Below are positions 1-7,087 of a stretch of 24,204 nt of DNA, piece by piece (position 1 is the stretch's first letter; the number at the start of each line of letters is the position of its first letter). Source of the DNA: JBMYQA01 sp049600855 (GTDB lineage: Bacteria > Bacteroidota > Bacteroidia > Cytophagales > Flammeovirgaceae). The position numbers and the translations under genes are program-made. The stretch covers positions 1 through 24,204 of the forward strand of contig JBMYQA010000068.1 of NCBI GenBank assembly GCA_049600855.1, written 5' to 3'. A model generated the notes under the pieces. That model worked only from the letters and a program-made list of their open reading frames with translations. It was not told the origin of the DNA and ran no database searches.

Positions 1-144
1 TTCAAAAGAGACACAAGCAAAGGCAAGCTGACTTAGATAGGTATAAACCTAAAATTTAAAGTGACAAAGTAGTATTAGTCGGTTTCCTCAAAACAAATTA
101 CTAGCAGATGAGTTCGGTATACTAAAAGGTTTAAGAATTAAGCA
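1..144. other. Left-edge non-coding stretch
   Basis: No gene can be supported here. In frame 1 the plus strand is open from the edge to a TAG at 34-36 (eleven codons), which could be the tail of an upstream plus-strand gene, but it is too short to judge. No clear TAnnTTTG promoter or hairpin was seen before the gene that starts at 145. Confidence 0.4.
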
Positions 145-477
145 ATGAGCCAGCGATTAAATCAGTTAATTGAATTCTTAGAAAAAGAACCTAATGATCC
201 ATTTTTGCTCTATGCGATTGCCATGGAGTATGCGAATACAGATCAAGAGCAGAAAGCAGTTGAGTATTATGATCGCTTATTGAAGGAGCATAGTAGTTAT
301 TTGCCGACTTATTATCATGCCGCCCATTTTTTTGCTGAACTGGATCAGGTAGAGCGTGCAAAGGAAGTATTTGAAGCTGGAATTGCATTAGCGAAGCTTC
401 AGAAGGAAGAAAAGACATTAAGAGAACTCCAAAATGCCTTTAATAATTTCTTATTTGAACTGGATGATGAATGGTGA
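145..477 (+). CDS. Small TPR-repeat protein
   Basis: A 110-residue, probably cytoplasmic protein made of about two to three tetratricopeptide (TPR) helices. It has no signal peptide and no membrane segment. The pattern of a TPR A helix (residues about 18-33, PFLLYAIAMEYANTDQ) is followed by KAVEYYDRLLKEH and a second unit with YYHAAHFFAELDQVERAKEVFEAG at about 56-79. TPR proteins are protein-interaction scaffolds; the partner is not evident. The start is the ATG at 145, preceded by A-rich sequence without a Shine-Dalgarno, as usual in Bacteroidota. It converges on the anti-sigma gene, with only 10 nt between the two stop codons and no hairpin between them, so the transcripts may overlap. Function unknown beyond the fold; the call as a real gene rests on its TPR pattern and full length. 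Confidence 0.8.
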   Translation: MSQRLNQLIEFLEKEPNDPFLLYAIAMEYANTDQEQKAVEYYDRLLKEHSSYLPTYYHAAHFFAELDQVERAKEVFEAGIALAKLQKEEKTLRELQNAFNNFLFELDDEW

Positions 478-487
478 AAGTATGCAT

Positions 488-1294
488 CTATTTTCCCCAC
501 TGCTCCAATAACTGCTGTGCTTCTATCTGGTAAACGTTCATCGCACTTGCAATATCGTTCAATTGGGTAATTGCTTTTTCATCTTTACCACCTTTCAGGT
601 AAGTCATGGCTAAATACCACTTGGCGTCTTGGATGTATTGCCCATTAGATCCATTTAATACTTTATTAAAGTATTCTTCTGCCTTAGGAATATCATCTTG
701 ATTTAGTGCGCAATTGCCTAAAAGCAGATAGGCGGTACTCAACTGTTCTTTTTCCCCTACAGAAGCAGTTCCAGAGTTGGTACTACTCCCATCATCTTTT
801 TTTTCAATGTTACTGATTAAAGTAATCAGATGCTTTTCTGCATCAGCATAATTACCTTGATTGTACTGATTGATAGCAGCCTGATAGGTGGCTTCTCCAT
901 CTTGTTCTCCTCGAAGCATGCTTGAGGTATATGGTGCATAATAAGCTGCATATAGAGATTGATTATCTGTTTCAGTAGGACTCAATACGAATGTGATAAC
1001 TAAGATGAGCGTAACTGCTGCTGCAACTGCTAATGCGATGCGTTGGAGGGTAATAATTCGAGTTGGTTCTTTCTTTTTATGACTTAACTTTAACTTGGGT
1101 TGTACAACTTCATCAAATAAGCCCTGCATCTTACCCTTCATTTCCATGCGTTCATCTGCTTTGAGCATTGCTTTCATAGCCTGTAGTCGCATGAACTCTT
1201 TCCGAAATTTTGCGTCTGTTTTGAGTCGGTCTTTAAGCTCAGCAATTTCATGCTCAGAGGCCAACCCATCAATATATTTGTGTGCTAAATCCAT
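488..1294 (-). CDS. Membrane anti-sigma-like protein with periplasmic TPR domain
   Basis: A 268-residue protein. Residues 1-75 form a charged helical region expected in the cytoplasm. One membrane helix lies at about 85-104 (IALAVAAAVTLILVITFVL). Residues about 135-265 are TPR-like, with YNQGNYADAEKHL, AYLLLGNCALNQDDIPKAEEYF and WYLAMTYLKGGKDEKAITQL. A linker after the membrane segment holds YAAYYAPYTSSMLRGE, followed directly by the first TPR. It begins 18 nt after the ECF sigma gene and is surely co-transcribed with it. By position and topology it is the probable anti-sigma factor: the N-terminal part would hold the sigma factor and the TPR part would sense something in the periplasm. No zinc-binding HxxxCxxC (ZAS) motif is visible, so the anti-sigma role is inferred from context rather than from a signature. 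Confidence 0.75.
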   Translation of the reverse strand: MDLAHKYIDGLASEHEIAELKDRLKTDAKFRKEFMRLQAMKAMLKADERMEMKGKMQGLFDEVVQPKLKLSHKKKEPTRIITLQRIALAVAAAVTLILVITFVLSPTETDNQSLYAAYYAPYTSSMLRGEQDGEATYQAAINQYNQGNYADAEKHLITLISNIEKKDDGSSTNSGTASVGEKEQLSTAYLLLGNCALNQDDIPKAEEYFNKVLNGSNGQYIQDAKWYLAMTYLKGGKDEKAITQLNDIASAMNVYQIEAQQLLEQWGK

Positions 1295-1312
1295 GTCATT
1301 CCTTTTTACTTA

Positions 1313-1900
1313 TTATTCTACGTTCATGTTTGGTTCGTGTTGTGCAATTGCCTCGCGCCATTTTTTCATGCAACGAGATTTTGCTGTTTTTGCTACGTTT
1401 TGATTTGCAAAACCTAATTTTGTAGTAACTTGGGTAATTGATAGTCTCTGTATGTAAAAATAACGTAAAAGTTCTCGGCATTTGTCCCCCAACTCATTTA
1501 AGGTTTCATAACAAATATCAATCAAATCTTTGCCTTGTTCATCATTGTAATCCAAATCAAATGGTTCTTCCTCAATAGTTTCATAAAAATGATATTTGAT
1601 TGCTTCTTTGTGGTTGAGTAGGCGATATTGTTTTCGCTTTTCTGAAAGTTGCATATTTACGCAGGTAGTGTAAAGGTAGTTACGTAAATTGGCTTCAGTT
1701 GATATGGTTACTTTATTGGCCATAACCTTATCGCGGAAGTTGAGTATGGCTTCTATAAAAACGTCTTTTGCCTCTTCTAACGTGCAGTGTGTACGTAACT
1801 TTAAATTATCTACACAATAAGCTCCATATTCTTCAAAAATGAACTGGATAGCTTGGCTTTCACCACGTCTAAAAGATTCGATCAGTTCGTCTAAAATCAT
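1313..1900 (-). CDS. ECF-type RNA polymerase sigma factor
   Basis: A 195-residue sigma-70 family protein with only regions 2 and 4, the ECF architecture. Region 2 spans about residues 10-90 (QAIQFIFEEYGAYCVDNLK, then EEAKDVFIEAILNF and NLRNYLYTTCVNM). Region 4 spans about 130-185, with a helix-turn-helix in LSITQVTTKLGFANQNVAKTAKSRCMKKW. The spacer between them is acidic. It would direct RNA polymerase to a specific promoter set. The downstream gene, 18 nt away, is a membrane TPR protein that probably restrains it. The start is the ATG at 1900-1898; no perfect TAnnTTTG promoter was found in the 306 bp upstream. Family assignment is firm; the regulon is unknown. Confidence 0.9.
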   Translation of the reverse strand: MILDELIESFRRGESQAIQFIFEEYGAYCVDNLKLRTHCTLEEAKDVFIEAILNFRDKVMANKVTISTEANLRNYLYTTCVNMQLSEKRKQYRLLNHKEAIKYHFYETIEEEPFDLDYNDEQGKDLIDICYETLNELGDKCRELLRYFYIQRLSITQVTTKLGFANQNVAKTAKSRCMKKWREAIAQHEPNMNVE

Positions 1901-2035
1901 GCCCTTCTATATATATAATGTTTGGGGGATATAAAAGTAAACAAAGTTTTTGATTTTATTTTTGCATACTTCTGAGTTTTTGTTGCAATGGGTTGACTTT
2001 CAGTGTTTTTAACTTGTAGTTAAAGTTTTGTGGTA

Positions 2036-2054
2036 TATCTTGTTACGCAAGATA
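2036..2054. repeat. Inverted repeat upstream of ECF sigma gene
   Basis: Perfect 7-bp arms TATCTTG (2036-2042) and CAAGATA (2048-2054) flank TTACG. There is no adjacent T-run, so it is not an obvious terminator. It lies about 140 bp upstream of the sigma start and could be a regulator site. Role is inferred only from position. Confidence 0.35.
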
Positions 2055-2088
2055 CAACTATAATAAATAGTTGGGTGAATTTTAGCAA

Positions 2089-2117
2089 AAAATAACCCAT
2101 AATATAAAATAACCCAT
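2089..2117. repeat. Direct repeat AAAATAACCCAT
   Basis: Two identical 12-bp copies at 2089-2100 and 2106-2117, five bases apart. A third shorter copy of the core ATAACCC sits at 2131-2137. This could be a set of binding sites or chance in AT-rich DNA. Confidence 0.4.
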
Positions 2118-2206
2118 CAATATGAGGTTGATAACCCGACTTGATGAGTTGGCTTAGCGGTTATGTTAAACAGCTTCAATGAAATAATATACTTAATATT
2201 TATCTT

Positions 2207-4438
2207 TTATTTACCAAACGATGTAAATTTCTTCATAAGTCCTTCTGCAAACCGATGCATCATTAAAATTTCTTGAATACTAGCAAAGCGTAAGTTCTTA
2301 ATAAGAAGTAATGAATCACCATTGCTTTCTATATGATACTGTTCATGTGCTAATAAGTACGCAATTACATCTGCATGAAATAGCTCTTTGATTTTTTCCT
2401 GATCGATGCCCCTGAGCGTGTATTTTTTGTGGAACTCTTTTGCCTTGGGTAAATGAATTTCTTTAGCTTCTACATTAGTATCTAAAAAGAGGTTGTTTTC
2501 TAAAATAAATACAGGAAGCGGGTCTTTGACGAAGATCGTACATAGAGTTGTATGGTAAACCGCTCCTAATAACAAGGCACCTTCATTAAATGTAAGGTCA
2601 CTTATAGTCCAATGAACATGGATGAGCTGGTTGAACTTTCCAGTGATTGTATTCGAAGCATATTCAATTGGACGAGTTTTAAAAAATGGATATTGACGAT
2701 AAGATGAGGTATCCCAAGTCACTTGAGGGGTAAAGCGCCAGCGATTGGCTTTAGTAACTTCTAAGATTCTTTTTTGACGTTGAGTAAGCCGTGTAGCTGT
2801 GGCTGGTGCTAACGTAGGTAATACATGAAGTGAGTTTGGGTGAGCTGAACTGGTGCTATGTTTGCCCAAACCAACAATATCAAAAACCCCTCCTTTCGCT
2901 TCATAATCTTCTGAAAAATCATGAATGTATTCCAGTACAGTATGATCTACCAAACGAGCATGTGCTAATCCGATCACAATGTGTTGCTGTGGAGGAATAT
3001 TTTCTAGCTTCTTTTTAATTCCGAGTAGATTAAAAAAGTTACTGATCCCTTTAACTTCGATGTAAACTCGGTTTTCAGGCTCCTGATTGATTTTAATAAT
3101 TGGCTTCAGGAGTAATTGCAAAAAGGGTTTAGGAGCTATGCCCAGCTTAATGAAATGGATAAAGAGGGTGAATAGGACGCCTGCAAAAATGCCCCAAAGG
3201 ATACCGCTAATTAAGGTAGTAACAATTGTAAGTATTAAAATTAATGCTTGTTCCACTCCTTTTTTATAAGTATCCGAAAAGACTTTAGGAGAGGCTAGTT
3301 TATAACCTGTATAAACTAATATAGCAGCTAATGCCGCCATTGGAACGTGTTGAATGGCTTTTTCAAAGAATAAGACCAATAGGAGTAAGATAATGCTGTG
3401 GTAAAAGTTTGACCATTTGGTTTTCGCCCCATTTTGTACATTTACTGAACTGCGTGCAATCACGGTGATGATGGGTAAACCTCCAATACAGCCCGAACAT
3501 GCTGAAGCCAATCCTACGCCAATAAGGTCTTTATTCAAATGGGTTTTTCTTCGATAAGGATCTAACTTATCCACAGCTTTGGAAATCAATAGGGTTTCAA
3601 TGGATGAAATGAGTGCAATGGTAATTGCTAATGCCCAAAATTTTACTTCGCTAATCTTATCAAAACTTGGGAACACGATGCTTTCAAGTGGGTTATCGGG
3701 AATTTGAATCAATAAGTGTTTGCCTAATTGAAAGGGATATTCAAAAATTTCAATGACATGATCTTGATGTAATCGAAATAAGAATACGAGAGGAATGGCA
3801 AAGATCAGTACCCAAACAGGAGCTGGAATGAAATGAATGAGTCTGAATTTTATGCTGGAATGAAACCCGAGTACCATTAAGCTCATCAATCCGATGAGTG
3901 CAATCACTGGATTCATCGCAATGATGCTGTGAGGAATTGCCAATAAGGCATCAAAAGCGGAGTGAGGAACAACAGAAAGCTCTTGCCCGAGCACAATGTG
4001 TGCTTGTTTAGAAATGATGATGATACCGATCGCAGCAAGCATTCCATTAATTACTGCACTTGGGAATAAGTCGCCAAATTTTCCCAATTTAATCAGGCCA
4101 AATAGTGCTTGTAGGAGTCCTGCAACAACAAATACACCAAGCACATGCTGATACTGCCCATCAAAAGCCTCTACCGTAGAAATTACCACTACAATTAACC
4201 CCGCCGCAGGCCCAGTAACTGCTAAATGCCCTCCTCGGTAAAATGTGGATACAATCCCCCCAGTAATGGCTGCAATTAGCCCAGCCATTGGCGACACTTT
4301 TGAGGCCAATGCAATGCCTAAGCCTAAGGGTAAAGCAACTAGTGCAACGGTAAAAGCGGCCATAAAATCAGGCCGCCAATGCCGAATAAGCCCTTTTAAA
4401 CCTGCTGAAGGAATATGATTAGGAGTATTACTTGACAT
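2207..4438 (-). CDS. SulP-family inorganic anion transporter with STAS domain and C-terminal extension
   Basis: A 743-residue inner-membrane protein. The SulP core covers about residues 15-450 and shows family motifs: PLGLGIALAS (37-46), LAVTGPAAGLIVVV (72-85), ALISSIETLLISKAVDKLD (275-293), and a GCIGGLPIITVIARSSVNVQNGAKT stretch (316-340). A STAS domain follows at about 456-530. Another 190 residues or so (551-743) form a soluble domain not found in an ordinary SulP protein, with FHKKYTLRGIDQEKIKELF near 669-687 and a conserved-looking end. SulP proteins take up sulfate, bicarbonate or similar anions, usually with Na+ or H+. Substrate cannot be read here; no carbonic anhydrase or cysteine-pathway gene lies next to it. 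Start ATG at 4438-4436. It appears to be transcribed alone. Confidence 0.9.
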   Translation of the reverse strand: MSSNTPNHIPSAGLKGLIRHWRPDFMAAFTVALVALPLGLGIALASKVSPMAGLIAAITGGIVSTFYRGGHLAVTGPAAGLIVVVISTVEAFDGQYQHVLGVFVVAGLLQALFGLIKLGKFGDLFPSAVINGMLAAIGIIIISKQAHIVLGQELSVVPHSAFDALLAIPHSIIAMNPVIALIGLMSLMVLGFHSSIKFRLIHFIPAPVWVLIFAIPLVFLFRLHQDHVIEIFEYPFQLGKHLLIQIPDNPLESIVFPSFDKISEVKFWALAITIALISSIETLLISKAVDKLDPYRRKTHLNKDLIGVGLASACSGCIGGLPIITVIARSSVNVQNGAKTKWSNFYHSIILLLLVLFFEKAIQHVPMAALAAILVYTGYKLASPKVFSDTYKKGVEQALILILTIVTTLISGILWGIFAGVLFTLFIHFIKLGIAPKPFLQLLLKPIIKINQEPENRVYIEVKGISNFFNLLGIKKKLENIPPQQHIVIGLAHARLVDHTVLEYIHDFSEDYEAKGGVFDIVGLGKHSTSSAHPNSLHVLPTLAPATATRLTQRQKRILEVTKANRWRFTPQVTWDTSSYRQYPFFKTRPIEYASNTITGKFNQLIHVHWTISDLTFNEGALLLGAVYHTTLCTIFVKDPLPVFILENNLFLDTNVEAKEIHLPKAKEFHKKYTLRGIDQEKIKELFHADVIAYLLAHEQYHIESNGDSLLLIKNLRFASIQEILMMHRFAEGLMKKFTSFGK

Positions 4439-4692
4439 GGTTGATATTTTTGATGCATGAGCAACTCACATTTTGTGGATTAATTTGTGTAAATAGCTGA
4501 AGTTATATCGGAAAATAGGAGCTTTCTCTTCGCAGTCTTTATTTAAAGCACCGTTGATATTCAAAGCTTTAACTTTACTTAGAACTCCAATATTATTAAG
4601 ATTGAGATGAAGAATAGTATCGGGCCACGTTGGTCGAGTCACCGATCTCAATCAGTACAAAAGACCGAACAGACAGTCTACGCAATGAAACC
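4439..4692. other. Intergenic region
   Basis: 254 bp between the SulP start and the 3' end of the aspartyl protease. A 61-codon minus-strand frame at 4466-4651 begins at TTG, has no recognisable features and is not called. No tRNA, terminator hairpin or perfect TAnnTTTG promoter was found. Confidence 0.4.
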
Positions 4693-5961
4693 TCATATAA
4701 GTTCTTTTAATTCAAAATCAAACTTTATTGCTCTTCCTGCTCTAATCACTTTCAATTTAATTCTCTTGTTAGGTTTACCATGAAATATCCGTATTAAGTC
4801 ATTCAGGTCTAGCTGATTAGCGAGTGTGCCATTCACACTTATAATGTCATCTCCTCGTTTAATGCCTACTAAATCCGCAGGAGAATTTGGCCGAATGTGT
4901 GCAATATTGTAATAATTAATTCCTGGAATGGGCGTGCCTATATCTATACCACTCATATTGTAAGAAAATCGAGATTTGTAATTTCCATTCTTATAAAGGA
5001 TAATTTCTTTTTGCGTATAATTCATGACAATGCGGAAGCGCCTGAGTAACTCTGACCCAATGCTACCACTTCGGTCACTACTTTTCAGTGCAATCGCAAT
5101 ATCATCCTCATCAGGATAGGTGACTACAGGTTGGTTAAACTGATAAGTCCCTAGTATAAATCGTTGTAAACGCCCTACATTGCCATGAATATCACCATTC
5201 AATCCTCTTCCTAAATAACTTCTAAAGCTTTTTTTAGGGATTTTTATTCGATTATCCGTGTAATCATATAAAGATAATGCATGACTCGCACCAGTATCAA
5301 TCAGTAATTTTACTTTCGTTTCTAATGGAGCCGATCCTGAATCTGTTTGGTAAGCTAGTCCTTCTACATAAGGCTTATATTTCTCGATGCTAATGGGAAA
5401 ACGTTGACCTTTGCGTCTGCGTTTATACTTATACCTACTTGGGTCGTGAAGGGTAAGTGATTCTTTGATGTAATCAATTTCAACGACAAAATCTTTAAAA
5501 ATACTATAACCAATTAATCCGTGTATTTGCATGCCCATAGAGGTAGATAGAAAGAAAATATCTTCAAGCAATACATAAATTTCTTGATTAACTCCTTCAA
5601 CACCATTTAAGGAAACCACATTTTCGGAAGAAACAATGGCAGGAATCGGCTCGCCCCCCCCAAGGCCCGTAATTTTAATGTCTCTCGCTTTGTTTAAGAA
5701 AATAGACCCTTCAAAATACAGATTAGTCATAATGGTTTTACTTACACCCGAATCTAAGATGAAATTGAGTGTATCCGAACCATTTATTTTCAGTGGTATT
5801 ACCATCAAGTTATTTACTAACTTGAACGGAATAGTTATCCTTTTTCGCTTTTTTAAAAACTGAAAGCGAGTGTTTGTTTGGGCGTTTGTGTCAGAAAAAG
5901 AACATAAAGATAGAAGTATGAAAAGTGCTAGAAAGTAACCATGATGAACTAGTTTAGACAT
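4693..5961 (-). CDS. Secreted two-lobed aspartyl protease with PDZ domain
   Basis: About 422 residues from the chosen ATG at 5961-5959. The frame opens upstream at a GTG (5994), but only the ATG puts a good signal peptide at the very N-terminus (MSKLVHHGYFLALFILLSLC, cleaved near TNAQ). Using numbering from the GTG, the first lobe has the active-site triplet in FILDSGVSKTIM (D81) and a later HGLIGYSIF (158-166). The second lobe has LLIDTGASHALSL (D233) and GSIGSELLRRF (310-320). This duplicated D-S/T-G plus Gly-Leu/Ile-Ile-Gly pattern is that of retropepsin-like proteases with both lobes on one chain. A PDZ domain follows at about 350-430, with HIRPNSPADLVGIKRGDDIISVNG. It would act in the periplasm or at the surface, with PDZ guiding substrate binding. 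The substrate is unknown. The gene stands alone, with 278 bp upstream. Confidence 0.88.
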   Translation of the reverse strand: MSKLVHHGYFLALFILLSLCSFSDTNAQTNTRFQFLKKRKRITIPFKLVNNLMVIPLKINGSDTLNFILDSGVSKTIMTNLYFEGSIFLNKARDIKITGLGGGEPIPAIVSSENVVSLNGVEGVNQEIYVLLEDIFFLSTSMGMQIHGLIGYSIFKDFVVEIDYIKESLTLHDPSRYKYKRRRKGQRFPISIEKYKPYVEGLAYQTDSGSAPLETKVKLLIDTGASHALSLYDYTDNRIKIPKKSFRSYLGRGLNGDIHGNVGRLQRFILGTYQFNQPVVTYPDEDDIAIALKSSDRSGSIGSELLRRFRIVMNYTQKEIILYKNGNYKSRFSYNMSGIDIGTPIPGINYYNIAHIRPNSPADLVGIKRGDDIISVNGTLANQLDLNDLIRIFHGKPNKRIKLKVIRAGRAIKFDFELKELI

Positions 5962-6272
5962 GTACTTGAAGTCAATTAATGTAAATGATAGCACTGTGTT
6001 AGTTGTCGGAATAAAATATTTAGGGAATTATGAGCTGCTTAAAACTCAAAAATTTAATCTATAAAAATCTTGTTTTTCGTCAAAAACGATTTGATGAAAG
6101 GCAATTACTGAGGTTAAATGTATAAAATATCGTTTAGATAGTTACCGATGAGCGATTAAACTTTGATAAATGGATGAGCAGTAGCTATCTGAGAAAGATG
6201 GAAGCTTTTGCCATTAATCGGTTGGCTTAGAAAGTGCTCATAAACAATTCATTGCCTGCACACTGCGCATAC
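5962..6272. other. Intergenic region
   Basis: About 310 bp between the ATG of the aspartyl protease and the 3' end of the cyclophilin gene. It is AT-rich and has no gene. No clear terminator hairpin for the cyclophilin gene and no full match to TAnnTTTG on the minus strand was found. Confidence 0.4.
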
Positions 6273-6920
6273 CTATTTTCTTTTTTTAGGATATTCAATC
6301 CCATACATTTTGGTAATGTTTTTCTTTTTCAATCTGGTGTAGTTTACTTTCATGTAGATGGGTTCCGAGGGTTTTCCTTTGGCATTTACTTTTTGCGTGG
6401 CAATTTGGTCTACCACCTCAATCCCTTTAATGACTTTACCAAAAATCGTATAGCTTCCATCTAAATGGTGTGCGCCCTTTTCATTTTGAACAATATAGAA
6501 CTGAGAGCCACTAGATTTTCGCTCCTTATTTATCCGATCAGGCATTCGAGCTGCTGCAAGCATGCCTTTATCATGTTGAAATTTAGTATTAAACTCTGCA
6601 TCTAAAGTATAACCAGGCCCTCCTGTACCTACCCTTCCATTGCCATTTGGCTTTGAATTAGGATCGCCTCCCTGAATCATGAAGTTATCAAGCACACGGT
6701 GAAAAGTGCAGCTATCGTAAAATCCTTCTTTGGTAAGTTTGAAGAAGTTCTCTTTGTGAATGGGCGTTTCATCAAATAAGATCAATTCTATATCACCAAA
6801 TTGAGTCGAAATCGTAAAAATATAATCAAATTTGCTCTTTTTTTTGAGATTAAGTTCCTTTTGCCCAAAAGCACAAGTAATTGTTGCGCAAAAGAATAAA
6901 AGACAGATTGCGTTCTTCAT
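6273..6920 (-). CDS. Secreted cyclophilin-type peptidyl-prolyl cis-trans isomerase
   Basis: A 215-residue cyclophilin that speeds cis-trans isomerisation of Xaa-Pro bonds, here probably in the periplasm. A signal peptide is visible at 1-20 (MKNAICLLFFCATITCAFGQ). The cyclophilin domain is at about 32-196, with FHRVLDNFMIQGGD (73-86, containing the catalytic Arg in FHR), SSGSQFYIV (136-144) and LDGSYTIFGKV (153-163). The position of the tryptophan that binds cyclosporin in human CypA is occupied by His in HHLDG, as in many bacterial forms. The C-terminus carries a basic tail after about 197. Start ATG at 6920-6918. It is divergent from the SpoIIE phosphatase gene across a 167-bp gap, and no functional link to it is visible. 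The name ppiA is not applied because several cyclophilins occur in such genomes. Confidence 0.93.
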   Translation of the reverse strand: MKNAICLLFFCATITCAFGQKELNLKKKSKFDYIFTISTQFGDIELILFDETPIHKENFFKLTKEGFYDSCTFHRVLDNFMIQGGDPNSKPNGNGRVGTGGPGYTLDAEFNTKFQHDKGMLAAARMPDRINKERKSSGSQFYIVQNEKGAHHLDGSYTIFGKVIKGIEVVDQIATQKVNAKGKPSEPIYMKVNYTRLKKKNITKMYGIEYPKKRK

Positions 6921-7055
6921 GATAGTGAATTTTTATGCAAATATGATTATTGTTGTTGGCAATAAAAATAGTATTTAACACTTTTAAAACTAGGTAATAG
7001 TTGTTAATTAGCATAGAAGTAATCCAATCATTTCCTATAATAATACAATTCTTCG

Positions 7056-7063
7056 TATATTTG
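7056..7063 (+). promoter_or_regulatory. Candidate promoter -7 element for the SpoIIE phosphatase gene
   Basis: TATATTTG is a full match to the Bacteroidota -7 consensus TAnnTTTG and lies 24 nt before the ATG at 7088. No TTG was found at the expected -33 position, so the call is moderate. Confidence 0.4.
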
Positions 7064-7087
7064 AATATGAATTACTAATTCCACTAA

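Larger units (their letters stand above)
1901..2206. other. Intergenic region with short repeats
   Basis: No gene is visible in these 306 bp between the sigma gene and the 3' end of the SulP gene. The region holds three copies of ATAACCC (2092-2098, 2109-2115, 2131-2137). The first two lie inside a 12-bp perfect direct repeat, AAAATAACCCAT, at 2089-2100 and 2106-2117 (17-bp period). It also holds a 7-bp inverted repeat, TATCTTG / CAAGATA, at 2036-2054 with a 5-nt loop. No hairpin followed by a T-run was found for the SulP gene. Confidence 0.5.

Noticed and set aside
1095..1403. Plus-strand open frame opposite the anti-sigma and sigma genes
   Set aside because: It lies antisense to two well-supported genes and has shadow-like composition.
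4466..4651. Minus-strand frame of 61 codons upstream of the SulP gene's end of the gap
   Set aside because: It starts at TTG, has no motif, no ribosome-binding signal and no clear promoter; treated as chance.
5962..5994. Upstream GTG start for the aspartyl protease
   Set aside because: It would place 11 extra residues before a perfect signal peptide; the ATG at 5961 is the better start.
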